From: Pseudovibrio sp. Ad37
GTDB taxonomy: Bacteria > Pseudomonadota > Alphaproteobacteria > Rhizobiales > Stappiaceae
Assembly (NCBI RefSeq): GCF_001623075.1
Contig: NZ_LMCF01000091.1
Location: 1 to 50,588 of the forward strand
Reading direction: 5' to 3'
DNA length: 50,588 bases
Part shown: in pieces, positions 33,401-42,249 of the stretch
Position numbering within the stretch: position 1 is the first letter of the stretch
Layout of the letters: the number at the start of each line of letters is the position of its first letter
Program-made: the position numbers and the translations under genes
The notes under the pieces: generated by a model
Databases searched by the model: none
The model's input: only the letters and a program-made list of their open reading frames with translations
Told to the model about the DNA's origin: nothing

Positions 33401-36400
33401 ATCAAGATCAGTCAGATCATTTCTGCCTACCTTGGAAGTGGCTGGGCGACCAGCGCTCTTGATATCGACGTCTCAGGCCTAAATGTGACCTTCTCAACGG
33501 GCACCGGAACATCAGCGGCCAGCTACGAGTTCGGGGGCACTGTTGATCTCAAAAATAACGGACCAGACTGGCTTCCGAGTGATGCGACCTTCACAGCAAA
33601 AATTGGAGATACGGGGGGGCGTGAGCTGCTGTTAACCGGCAGTAAAGCATGCATTCCGGTACTTGATGACCATGACGAGGTTATCTTCATTACCCCGGAA
33701 AGATCATTGGTCCGGTATGAAACGGCAAAAGCAAACGGCAAATATGCCTTGCTGACTGCCGACATCCTTTGGGAAAATATCGAACTCACGGTATTTTACG
33801 AGTATGCCAAAACCCATTCTCACTTCGGCATCACATGGGGTCAGTTTTCGGCGGAAGTAGACGATGATCAGACTGCGACGATCAAGTTCACAGATACTAC
33901 TACACTTGGTGCCATGGTCGAAACCTTTGTGGAATGGATGACCGGTGCCAAGTTTGGTCTCGCTGCACCTTTTGACCTGCTGAATGACGTCAAACTTTCC
34001 GATTTCGAACTCAAATGGAATTTCAAAACCGGAAGCGTTGAGTTTGATGTGAAGATCGGCCCCATCGATCTCTTGATCGCCTCAGTAACGGGTATCTCGC
34101 TCATCTATCAGAAGGGGGCAGGTGTTTTCGTTCAGCTGGAAGGTGATTTTCTCTGGCTGCCTCATACCGGACTAGAAACAACAAAACTGCCGCCATGGAG
34201 AGCTGATCAGCCCTCTACGACGCCAAGTCCCGGCGGCGCAGGCAACAAGTATCTTGACCTGCGTTTGCTCGCTGGTGGGCAGCATGTAGACGTCAAAGGT
34301 CTGCAAGATGTCACCACGGTACAGCAGGCTGTCGATATACTGGCGGATCTTCACAAACCTTCAGTGGGGCAAGTGCTGGATATCGGCTTTGCTGGTGATA
34401 TCAACTGGTTGTTTGCAACTGACTTCGGTGTTTTGAGGATCGATTCCAGCAAAGAGCTGGGGCAAGAACATCAAGGCGAGCTGGAAAAGAGCGGCCCAAA
34501 GTACACCTTCACACTTCAGGTGGTCCTCACAGACCCCAGCCTTTATGCGCTGCGGATTGCTTGCAGTGGCAAAGCAGCAAAGATCTTTTCCGGTCTGGAT
34601 TTTCAGGTCATCTACAAAAAAGTCTCACCAGGGCTAGGCAAATTCTCCGCTTCAATCGAACTGCCAGAAATCATGCGTCGCATTGATGTTGGCGCCGTCA
34701 CAATCACACTGCCAACATTCGGCATCGAGGTTTACACCAACGGCGACTTCCAGATTGATGTGGGATTTCCCTGGAACAACAACTTCTCGCATTCTTTCTC
34801 AGTTGAAGCCATTGTCCCACCAGGCATCCCGGTAAAAGGCGGAGGAGGGTTTTATTTTGGCAAGTTACCAGCCGCATCTGTAAAGGGACTGCCCACATCC
34901 AAGCTGGGCTTCTTCAACCCCAATCTGGTCTTTAGTTTCGGCACGCAGTTGGGGCTTGGTAAGTCTATTGAAATGGGCATTCTAAAAGCCGGTTTCAGTT
35001 TGATTGCTTTTGGTATTTTGCAAGGCATTCTAGCCAAGTGGAACGCCTATGATGATACGCATTCAGGCAGTGGAAGTGCATTGTCATTGCAGGGAGAATA
35101 CTTCTTCTCCCTCACTGGCACCTTCGGTATCATCGGCAAGCTTTATGGCTCCATTGATTTTGCAATCATCAAGGCCTCGGTCAACATCAGGATCGAAGTC
35201 AGCGCCCAGATCCAGTTCGCCTCATATGAGCCGATCCCGCTGACAATCTCGGCTAAAGTGGATGTCCGTGCATCCGCGAAGATTGATCTAGGCCTCTTCA
35301 CCATCAAAGTGAGCTTCAGCTTCTCCGCACACGTCCACACCACGTTCACACTAGGTGCAATCCAGAACCCGAAAGACGCGCCCTGGCTGGATCATTCAGA
35401 AGCCTATGAAGGCCTGCTCGCAGCACCGATAGCGGACCGCCTAACACTCTACAGCCGCTTGCCAATGCTGACGGGGGCCTATGAGACGGTTCCCGTTGAG
35501 TTCAACTGGGCAAACCTGCAACCCGCCGCAGACCCCTCTCAAAACCCACTGGAGATCCATCTGGGTTACGGCTTGACCCTGGCAAAGGATGAGAATTGGT
35601 CATCCTCTGAACAGGCCCGTCCACCCCAACTGCCATGCTACGTCGCCAATCTGTTCATTACAGCACCAGCCCCCGCAACGCCGGAAGACACGGAACTCTA
35701 TGAGAAAGCAGCAGGGCAGCAAGCTGATACTGGTTTTGAGGCTCTGGCCAAGATGGTGACCCGCTGGCTTATAGCTGCCACGATGGGTGATGAAGGCCAC
35801 AGTGCAGACCAGATCGACAAAAACATGATCAGTGCGGTTGAGATCAACGCCATACTGGATAGCCTGAGCGGATTGGAAACCTCGCCAGACGCACCGACGC
35901 AGCAGGACATCACTTCCTTCCTACAGCAACAATTCATGCTTGATATTGGCTTACCCTCACGCCAGGGTGAAGCGCAGGCAACCTATTTCCCAATGGTGCC
36001 ATCGCTCAGTATCGCGCTGGAACAAGGCAGCAAAACGGCGCTCTCCTATGCCTTTGCAGACTACAATACGATAACCACCAAATATCTGAAGGACTTAACA
36101 GATTACTTTAATCAGCTCAGTGTTCAGGTGGAAAAAGAGAGCAAGAAACCATCCTCTGAAGTAGATTCATCTGGCGATGAAATGTCAATTGCATCATATA
36201 TTTATGAGAACTATTTCATGCTTATCATGAAGCAAATGATGCAAAGCCTTTTGAGCGGTCTGCGCGACTTCAATTATCCACTCACAGCTGGAGAAGCACC
36301 CAATGCCATTGTGAGTTGGATCAACAAACAAGGTGCGTTTTCTGGCGCAGATTTCACACTCACCGATCTCTTCAAAGCCAACAACAGCCACCCTCTGACA

Positions 36401-39400
36401 GAAGGTGCGGACGTCACAATCCCAACAGCACCGCTTGTCATACCGGCGGGCAGCTCCTTCCAAACGCTGTCCAGTAACAACCCATACAAGGCGATTGTCG
36501 AAGCCTCTGACCTCATGTGTAAAAACAAGAAAGTCGCTGGCCTTTTACGCAGTGGTGCGCAGATCGATTACACAGCATCAGATGGAACTGAGAAGAAGCA
36601 CATCATCTCTGGAGGGCAAACACTGTGTGCAGTCGCCTCTGCTCTTGGGATCACAATCGACGAGCTGACCAACAGCGACACCATACAGCAACAAGAGAAC
36701 CTTCTGGTTGTCGGATCTACTCTGCAGATGCCTGCATTCACGCAAAAGGCAGCAGACGCAGACACGCTCTCATCCATCGCGCAAAAGTTTGAAACCGATG
36801 TTGAAGCACTGGCAATAGATGCAAACGGAGAGGTTGCAGATCTGTTTGCTGGTGCATCAGGCTCCAACGCAGGATCAGATGCTGGCGGTCTGAGCATCGT
36901 GCATCTACCTCAGTTCCCTGTTGGAGAGCTCATCAAGGAAGTTCAGCGTACAGGTGGCATAACCCACCTGTCAGGCATGGCCTCACGCTATTACTTCCAC
37001 GGCATGCGTCTGCCAACAGATGGCATTACACCACTTGTTGAGGGCATCTGGGTTGAAAAGGATGAGGCTGGAAAGCTCAGTCTGCCAAATGAGGCTGGCC
37101 TGTTCGCTCTGTCCGGTCAACAGCTCGCCATTCCTACACCTCTTACAAGCAGTCTCTCCTTGCTGCTGAGCAAGCCAAAGGATGCAGATTGGATCACACT
37201 TGGAAATGACCAAACCACCCTGAAATACGATGTGGATGTACCATCAGACAGCGAGGCGACTGCAAGCAAGGACTATCAACGCATAGAAGCCGTCACGGCC
37301 TACGGGAAGACAGAGTACCTGTCGGCTGGACCAGAGGAACTATCTCTCCTTGCAAAGGTTGAGCAGCAACCAAGCGCCTTCCCAATCCCGCACTTCATCA
37401 ATTGGCAAAGTGCAGAGCCTATCAACGTTCCTACACACGACCCTCAAAAGCCATCCAACACCCAATATCTGCGTCTGTGGACACTTTCTGCAGCACTAAC
37501 GACACTTGGTGCCAACAGCGCGCAAAACAGCGCTGTTGTGCCTCCTCAGCTCCTTGTTGAACAAGTGTCGATGGATGCTGCTACGGGGAAGGCCATCAAA
37601 GCCCCACTGACGAACTATGGCTGGGCATCAACAATTGAGTTCTCCATCAAGAAACTGCCAGTGCAAACATCGAGCGCTCCAGCGGCAGAAGCCAAAGCGG
37701 CGCCGGATGCGGCCTTGAAAACAACCTATGAGCTGAATGGGGTGAGTTCGGCTGGCGTAGTCATTCTGGAGCGATTGCTGCAAAGTCTGCCTGAGGATCA
37801 TAGCTTTGCGTCTCTCACGCTCGGTTACAGCAAGGGCTCACAAAGCAGCGGTACACATTTTGTGGGTGAGGGCGGCAGCAATGTCACCTTCGGCCTGTCG
37901 CAAACCAACCTCTCCACGGTGATAAATCCAACCGGAGAGCTGTTGTCTGAGGCGGCAAAGGAAAGCCAGAGCCCGACGCTTCTCAATACGCCCATGTCAC
38001 TGGTCAAACTGCTTTGGGAAGCTGGCGTCACCAACTCTGGCGGGTTCTATCTCTATTACACAGCAGATGACGGGCAGACAGGATTGCCGCCAGATATCTT
38101 TAACGAAAAAGGTGAGGCGACGCTGTCTCTGGTCATCATCCATGAAGATCAGGAGTACATGCACGCCTACATCAACGGGCTCGCAACTGCACAGCCAATC
38201 GCCGGCTCAGGTACATCATTGACCGCAGCTGCCAAAGGCGAGTTGGTGGAGCACATGACCACTGATGATGATACACTGGCAAGCATTGCACTGCGCTATC
38301 ACTCCAACCTCAACTCACTCATCGCCAACACTCTGGCTTCAGGTCAGGAAACATCAGCGAACGGCAAAATCCAGCTGATACCGGGCAAAACCATCAGCAT
38401 CGAGCAAGGTACCTATCGGGTTCCTCAAAGCGGTGATGTATCCTTCGCAAGTATCGCCTTGCGCTTTGGGACAAGCGTTGAGGCCCTGAAGCAGGTAAAC
38501 CCACGCCTGACTGGCGAAACAGTTCCAGCGGGTGCACCAATACGGTTGCCTGTGATTGAACTGACAATTGGCTCCAAGACTTTGAGCAACGACTTGTCGA
38601 GCTGCACATGCCTGTCAGACATCGCAGATTACTTTGGCACAGAGCCCATCGTTGTTGCCAGTACAAACGCAGAAATGGAGCAACTGCTCGTCACCGGTCA
38701 AATACTCACGGTGCGTGCTGGCCCGCTGACTGTTCAACCTGGTGAGCACCCCGGTGTTCAGACGATTAATGCGCAACGTGAGCAGGCGCCGGAGATACCC
38801 AAGGGTGGAACAGGAGACGACTATGCTACGGCCTTGCTCCTCAACAACTACAGCCTGCTGGCCTATAAAATTCTGGGAAATCAGGACTTCAAACCAAGCA
38901 ATATGGGCCTGCCCATTGGTGCTTCAGGCAAGTCCACCTCGCCCAATGAGGGAAAGATCCGATACGTTCTGGAAGCGTCTGCTGGCGATGCGGAAATGTA
39001 TCATGGCGTAATTTCGTATCTCAGCCTTGTAAAACCCGAAAATGCCTCAGAAGGGACAGCACTGAACCCGTACAGTGCCAACGGATTGCTCCTGCAAACT
39101 CAACTCAGCTGGAACGACTATTACGGCAATACAATTCTCACGGTATTGGACGAGCCCACAAAGCCCGCAGGAAAGCTGAACAGCAAGCCGGCGCTTCAGG
39201 GCTACACAGATCAGATCATCCCGCTCTCTCAGTGGCCCTCGACCTCTGCAAACTGGACAGTGCAGCCTGAGGGTAGCGCCGAAACGACCCCGGAAAACTT
39301 CACGATCCTCATCACCTTCAGCTTTGATAGTGGGCCGTTCATCCTGCAAAAAGGTCAAAACCCGGAGATCGCCCAGCAAAGAGCGCACTCAGCACTGGTC

Positions 39401-42244
39401 ATTGTTGAAGATATGCTGGCCCAGTTCAATGACCCCAACGGTTTTGCAATAGAGGTCAACTCGACACTCTCGCTCAACACCTATCAGCTCTCAGCACACG
39501 AACTTGAGCAGCTGGTCGGCTGGTGGCAAGACATCGAGCAATTCTTGATCAAGCAAAGCAACCCGGAAGAAACTGATACTTCTGAAACAATTCCGCCGCT
39601 CTCATTGCCTGTAACCGTGTCAATGAGCAGCCTCAATCAGGAACCAATCATTGAGATCACAACACAGCTTGTCTTCAAACGAACCCACGGCATAGCGGTC
39701 GGTGATTACGCAGCCGATCCGTTGACACGATCTGTTGCCAACACCATAGCAATCAGAACATCCGTCAGTGCGCCGAAATCTAAAAAAGGTGGCGCAAACT
39801 CCGAAAAGCCGACGAAGCCAAAGCCAGACATTCTGGCAGAGTTTGCGCAGTGTGTAGCGCAGTCTATCTATGGTCCGGATTTCATGATGATGGTCGCCTC
39901 CGGCATCAACCGATATGCGCCGTCTGCTGGCGTGTCTTCCAACGCAACCTGGGGCGTTCGTGTCGGCACAGAGCAAGGAGATCCAATCTCCTTCCACATC
40001 TCAGATGAAAGCCAGCCAGAAATATACGCACCGCTTCCGGTCAATAACACGCTGATCTCCCGCAGTGCCTCGGTTTATCCCTACGCCGGACTGGACGACT
40101 TTGACGCAAGCACAGGAAAGTTCACAAGTACTCCGATTCAAAGCACCTTCTCGAATGTAGAGATGGACGTTTGGCTGAAGCAGTACTTTGAATTTTTTGA
40201 CGCGCTGCTGTCTCCAAAATACTCCTCCTCAATCCTGTTCATCGACAAACTCGCAGCCAATAAACCGCAGAGTGTCTCCTGCGCTGGTGAGAGCCCTGCA
40301 GTTGTCAGCGGCTTTATGGAGGCATTGACGGAGCAAAAGAAAAGCCTTGCACAGATCACAGCACGCATGCTGGCACCTATCTATCAGGACGGCACCAGTA
40401 CGCGGCTAGCCTCCGCACAAGAAACCTTCAAACAAACGCTGCTGGAAGAGCTTTCCAACCTCTACACAACACAAGCTGTCCTCTCATTCGGGGCGGATAT
40501 CACTGCCAACATTCCGCTGACAGGCGATGAAGAAACGCCGCAGCTTTACGGCAACATCAACCTGAACAGCGTGGCAGACTGCCCACCGGATGCACAGGAA
40601 GACGCGCAGGAGCCAAAACCTGCTAAATCCCTTTCAAGCCTCTTCTCGCTCACGTCTGCCAAATTGAAATTGCAGGATGGTGCAGAGCAACCGCTCACCT
40701 TCCTGCTTCAGGCCTCAGAAAAACTGGGAGAGACAACGGAATGCCTCGCTCTGGATCTGAGCTACAAAGTCACGTCTCTCGAACATCAGATCAGCCCGGT
40801 TCAGGGCATAGTCGACTACAAAGCCTCAAGCTGGCTCTCTCCGATCCAGGCGGAAGGCACTCCTGTTCTTGAAAAGCCGCTTGGGTCTTTCAAAGTGCCC
40901 ATCTTGCTGCGCAGTTTCCCGGAAACACCGCGCATGGTCTCTCAAGCGGGCCCTGCCTATGACACGAAGGCTAAGAAGCTCTCCCAGATCACCAAATGGA
41001 ACTACGAATACACTTACGGCCTGAACTTCCATTACCTTCAGGACAAAGCTCATGGCCAAATCCAGTTCAACCTCAAAGACAAACCGCAAGGTGAACTCAC
41101 CGGTTTTATGGATGCCTTTGCCGAACTCGTGCAGTTCATCACTATCCAGAACAACCTCACCACGACGCTGGACCAATTTGCTCCAATCATAAACGCTGGT
41201 AATCAGTCAGCCGATGCCATCGAAAAAGCGGCTCAGGCTCTGGCTGTGATCATCAAGGTCAACGAAGACATAATCTGCAAAGCAAACGCCAGCAGCAGCT
41301 TTGCGATGCTTGCAGCAACCTCACAAAAAGAGGGCAGCGAAACAGTCAGTTTCAGCATTCTGGAGGAAAATCAGGATTATAGCACTCCAACGGAGCAAAC
41401 ATCTCAGCGTTGGATCGTGAAATTGATCCTGGAAGACTGTACCAAGCCTGCCGGATTAACCGGAGACCCTGTGGTCGAAATCCCGGATTGGACAAGCCAC
41501 CAGGACAATTGCGAATGTGTAGATGGAAAGCTGACCTACACCTACTATTACACGCAGAAAACAAAGGGTAAGCAAACCTATCTGACACAGGATATTGCGC
41601 AGCCCTTGAGTGACCGCCAGGTTGTCATGCCGGGCATGCAGGTGCTCGCGCGGCAGGATGCACTGGCTTCCATGTATATGATCCGCAACAGCTACATCCA
41701 CGGCAAAATCGCAGATGGCTTTGTATTCAGAACGCCGACGGCTACCTTTAAAAACCCGTGCCACCCAACACTGTCCAGCTTTCAACCGCTCAACATCGCA
41801 TACCTCGGCAACCCCACAAATGAGCCTTATCAGCGGAGCTTGAAGGAGCATCTGGAACATCTCTTCTACGTGCTGTTTCATGGTGAGTATGCTGGCGACA
41901 TTACGCTGCAGCTTAATATCGGCTACAGCTATCATCTTGCCCAAGGCCTCACAGAAGAGCCAATCGATCTGCCAATCGCTCTTCTGCCGCCAACCCCCGT
42001 CACCATCCAGAACAACGGCGAACCTGAGGGCGATATCCTTGAAAACCTTGCCAACTCAATCACGGCGTGGGCACAGGCGCATAAACCATCCTGCAACGCA
42101 GCTCAGCTGAACATTGCCATGAACATCATGTCCAATCTAACGGAAAACCCCATGCCCTTGCTCAACCTGCAAAACCTCTACCTGTGCACCGATGACATCA
42201 TTCCACCTCTGCCATCTTATGAAGGTGAAATGGAAGGGGTGTGA
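30416..42244 (+). CDS. Giant multidomain protein with beta modules and LysM-like motifs (3942 residues)
   Basis: An uninterrupted frame of 11.8 kb, one of the largest a bacterium would keep. No signal peptide (MNEHSPIEPLERVATPDEES), membrane helix or RTX repeat is visible. Layout by residue: about 50-455 two Rossmann-like halves (LRYFLSQDQRSGSAANTINL; LPSVLEGTQSANLAVNLGKP) that recall a GT-B glycosyltransferase fold; about 740-1230 at least four beta-rich modules; about 1425-1650 a Gly-rich beta region (PPGIPVKGGGGFYFGKL) and long amphipathic strands; about 2060-2150 and 2610-2770 LysM-like motifs (GGQTLCAVASALGITIDEL, DDDTLASIALRYHSNLNSL, GDVSFASIALRFGTSVEALK); the last 1100 residues are unrecognised. 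LysM usually binds peptidoglycan or chitin. It ends only 5 nt from the convergent racemase gene. The ribosome site is weak, so coupling to the upstream gene is likely. Confidence 0.88.
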   Translation: MNEHSPIEPLERVATPDEESLSSELANLVQLFASAAQDLNATLSSHIIGGLTDFLRGKKLRYFLSQDQRSGSAANTINLLRRMISLGFQVDVDLIYDSGQKMLLQELAQLLPGFDPTTHTSMTLDGVTITFHAYQETTVGEITHRSVPGLSGTMPLCLCGGGNIPNIDNTSIATAVKCSYFVLLQPYLWTAETCTQAGKACSANSLVVLPGLKQTINLDDQLVLQGSQFAYRSFKQDLTTKLNWADLRKTPEVNTKALSAAQNISNALGKSGQSGIEFFPVASLPGSSIDKTSLVGNAEGIAFELIAAAALLQKQKGFTKKPVVIAVLDDLSNSTWQTLARYFPQKNAVKQGTSTSRDELTKNINAYCKNQQVFRNTSGSGTGIYLNKDLSGSAGAAFLSKLKPGATVVTTLSDLPPDAIDYLYGAATLPSVLEGTQSANLAVNLGKPFFKLGNFTSNPYPSTFGNGKGKAASSTTPTTATLLDTSKNQIALGTSAFQEGYKATMPPNELAQTISDMVTQFRSEKGEYFEYFDGLKQYYTAPQNDKLLQALGFLAARFALVSVASGVSDSIFSDLQTLQTSLTENTKNGMLALIPNVLKEGPFHTFLQTVLGSGGLTIGSAKSPVTIKPVYTSKKLSKIIVQGKTSDFLGTELEVTLTVSSTGRASKNQRNYKVQLQLSLEKLELPGVEWFALEDTGLSVEFSSNGARLTGGVQTSIEVGDTLIPFNMDFPSSAKNKMVVQGAFAEEAAPSLNSLFALIGGMNFANSIPSEFADLNELSVDGLRFNYDSKNKRIESFQVSLKDSKEWDLFGGLSLKNLSFEITASQPTGKRQISWVASTDAMIASSSNQAILDLSATYPQTTVTATLSPDGANLPVSGFVNALLPSGYHLDVDADIANLSLEYSPGQNKNSSTYSVEAGVNLKGWQITWPPAKFELNDIYIQVKGVGTNSVGSIKASTTLFDGLPNVQPVPVNVTATFNTQNHLWTFRGEQGDTSIKISQIISAYLGSGWATSALDIDVSGLNVTFSTGTGTSAASYEFGGTVDLKNNGPDWLPSDATFTAKIGDTGGRELLLTGSKACIPVLDDHDEVIFITPERSLVRYETAKANGKYALLTADILWENIELTVFYEYAKTHSHFGITWGQFSAEVDDDQTATIKFTDTTTLGAMVETFVEWMTGAKFGLAAPFDLLNDVKLSDFELKWNFKTGSVEFDVKIGPIDLLIASVTGISLIYQKGAGVFVQLEGDFLWLPHTGLETTKLPPWRADQPSTTPSPGGAGNKYLDLRLLAGGQHVDVKGLQDVTTVQQAVDILADLHKPSVGQVLDIGFAGDINWLFATDFGVLRIDSSKELGQEHQGELEKSGPKYTFTLQVVLTDPSLYALRIACSGKAAKIFSGLDFQVIYKKVSPGLGKFSASIELPEIMRRIDVGAVTITLPTFGIEVYTNGDFQIDVGFPWNNNFSHSFSVEAIVPPGIPVKGGGGFYFGKLPAASVKGLPTSKLGFFNPNLVFSFGTQLGLGKSIEMGILKAGFSLIAFGILQGILAKWNAYDDTHSGSGSALSLQGEYFFSLTGTFGIIGKLYGSIDFAIIKASVNIRIEVSAQIQFASYEPIPLTISAKVDVRASAKIDLGLFTIKVSFSFSAHVHTTFTLGAIQNPKDAPWLDHSEAYEGLLAAPIADRLTLYSRLPMLTGAYETVPVEFNWANLQPAADPSQNPLEIHLGYGLTLAKDENWSSSEQARPPQLPCYVANLFITAPAPATPEDTELYEKAAGQQADTGFEALAKMVTRWLIAATMGDEGHSADQIDKNMISAVEINAILDSLSGLETSPDAPTQQDITSFLQQQFMLDIGLPSRQGEAQATYFPMVPSLSIALEQGSKTALSYAFADYNTITTKYLKDLTDYFNQLSVQVEKESKKPSSEVDSSGDEMSIASYIYENYFMLIMKQMMQSLLSGLRDFNYPLTAGEAPNAIVSWINKQGAFSGADFTLTDLFKANNSHPLTEGADVTIPTAPLVIPAGSSFQTLSSNNPYKAIVEASDLMCKNKKVAGLLRSGAQIDYTASDGTEKKHIISGGQTLCAVASALGITIDELTNSDTIQQQENLLVVGSTLQMPAFTQKAADADTLSSIAQKFETDVEALAIDANGEVADLFAGASGSNAGSDAGGLSIVHLPQFPVGELIKEVQRTGGITHLSGMASRYYFHGMRLPTDGITPLVEGIWVEKDEAGKLSLPNEAGLFALSGQQLAIPTPLTSSLSLLLSKPKDADWITLGNDQTTLKYDVDVPSDSEATASKDYQRIEAVTAYGKTEYLSAGPEELSLLAKVEQQPSAFPIPHFINWQSAEPINVPTHDPQKPSNTQYLRLWTLSAALTTLGANSAQNSAVVPPQLLVEQVSMDAATGKAIKAPLTNYGWASTIEFSIKKLPVQTSSAPAAEAKAAPDAALKTTYELNGVSSAGVVILERLLQSLPEDHSFASLTLGYSKGSQSSGTHFVGEGGSNVTFGLSQTNLSTVINPTGELLSEAAKESQSPTLLNTPMSLVKLLWEAGVTNSGGFYLYYTADDGQTGLPPDIFNEKGEATLSLVIIHEDQEYMHAYINGLATAQPIAGSGTSLTAAAKGELVEHMTTDDDTLASIALRYHSNLNSLIANTLASGQETSANGKIQLIPGKTISIEQGTYRVPQSGDVSFASIALRFGTSVEALKQVNPRLTGETVPAGAPIRLPVIELTIGSKTLSNDLSSCTCLSDIADYFGTEPIVVASTNAEMEQLLVTGQILTVRAGPLTVQPGEHPGVQTINAQREQAPEIPKGGTGDDYATALLLNNYSLLAYKILGNQDFKPSNMGLPIGASGKSTSPNEGKIRYVLEASAGDAEMYHGVISYLSLVKPENASEGTALNPYSANGLLLQTQLSWNDYYGNTILTVLDEPTKPAGKLNSKPALQGYTDQIIPLSQWPSTSANWTVQPEGSAETTPENFTILITFSFDSGPFILQKGQNPEIAQQRAHSALVIVEDMLAQFNDPNGFAIEVNSTLSLNTYQLSAHELEQLVGWWQDIEQFLIKQSNPEETDTSETIPPLSLPVTVSMSSLNQEPIIEITTQLVFKRTHGIAVGDYAADPLTRSVANTIAIRTSVSAPKSKKGGANSEKPTKPKPDILAEFAQCVAQSIYGPDFMMMVASGINRYAPSAGVSSNATWGVRVGTEQGDPISFHISDESQPEIYAPLPVNNTLISRSASVYPYAGLDDFDASTGKFTSTPIQSTFSNVEMDVWLKQYFEFFDALLSPKYSSSILFIDKLAANKPQSVSCAGESPAVVSGFMEALTEQKKSLAQITARMLAPIYQDGTSTRLASAQETFKQTLLEELSNLYTTQAVLSFGADITANIPLTGDEETPQLYGNINLNSVADCPPDAQEDAQEPKPAKSLSSLFSLTSAKLKLQDGAEQPLTFLLQASEKLGETTECLALDLSYKVTSLEHQISPVQGIVDYKASSWLSPIQAEGTPVLEKPLGSFKVPILLRSFPETPRMVSQAGPAYDTKAKKLSQITKWNYEYTYGLNFHYLQDKAHGQIQFNLKDKPQGELTGFMDAFAELVQFITIQNNLTTTLDQFAPIINAGNQSADAIEKAAQALAVIIKVNEDIICKANASSSFAMLAATSQKEGSETVSFSILEENQDYSTPTEQTSQRWIVKLILEDCTKPAGLTGDPVVEIPDWTSHQDNCECVDGKLTYTYYYTQKTKGKQTYLTQDIAQPLSDRQVVMPGMQVLARQDALASMYMIRNSYIHGKIADGFVFRTPTATFKNPCHPTLSSFQPLNIAYLGNPTNEPYQRSLKEHLEHLFYVLFHGEYAGDITLQLNIGYSYHLAQGLTEEPIDLPIALLPPTPVTIQNNGEPEGDILENLANSITAWAQAHKPSCNAAQLNIAMNIMSNLTENPMPLLNLQNLYLCTDDIIPPLPSYEGEMEGV
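32674..34110 (+). repeat. Four repeated beta-rich modules inside the giant protein
   Basis: At protein level a unit recurs at about residues 762, 878, 999 and 1163. Each has a helix-like SL/IL start, a short loop, then 'L..L.ldgL.f.Y' strands: FADLNELSVDGLRFNYDS, GYHLDVDADIANLSLEYSPG, ATSALDIDVSGLNVTFSTG and LLNDVKLSDFELKWNFKTG. Spacing is 116-121 residues, with an insert before the fourth. The units have diverged so far that no DNA repeat is seen. Confidence 0.6.
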
Positions 42245-42249
42245 GACAC

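Noticed and set aside
30416-42244. Giant protein as polyketide/non-ribosomal peptide synthase or RTX toxin
   Set aside because: No ketosynthase, carrier-site (GxDS) or adenylation motifs and no GGxGxD nonapeptide arrays are seen; no T1SS genes lie nearby.
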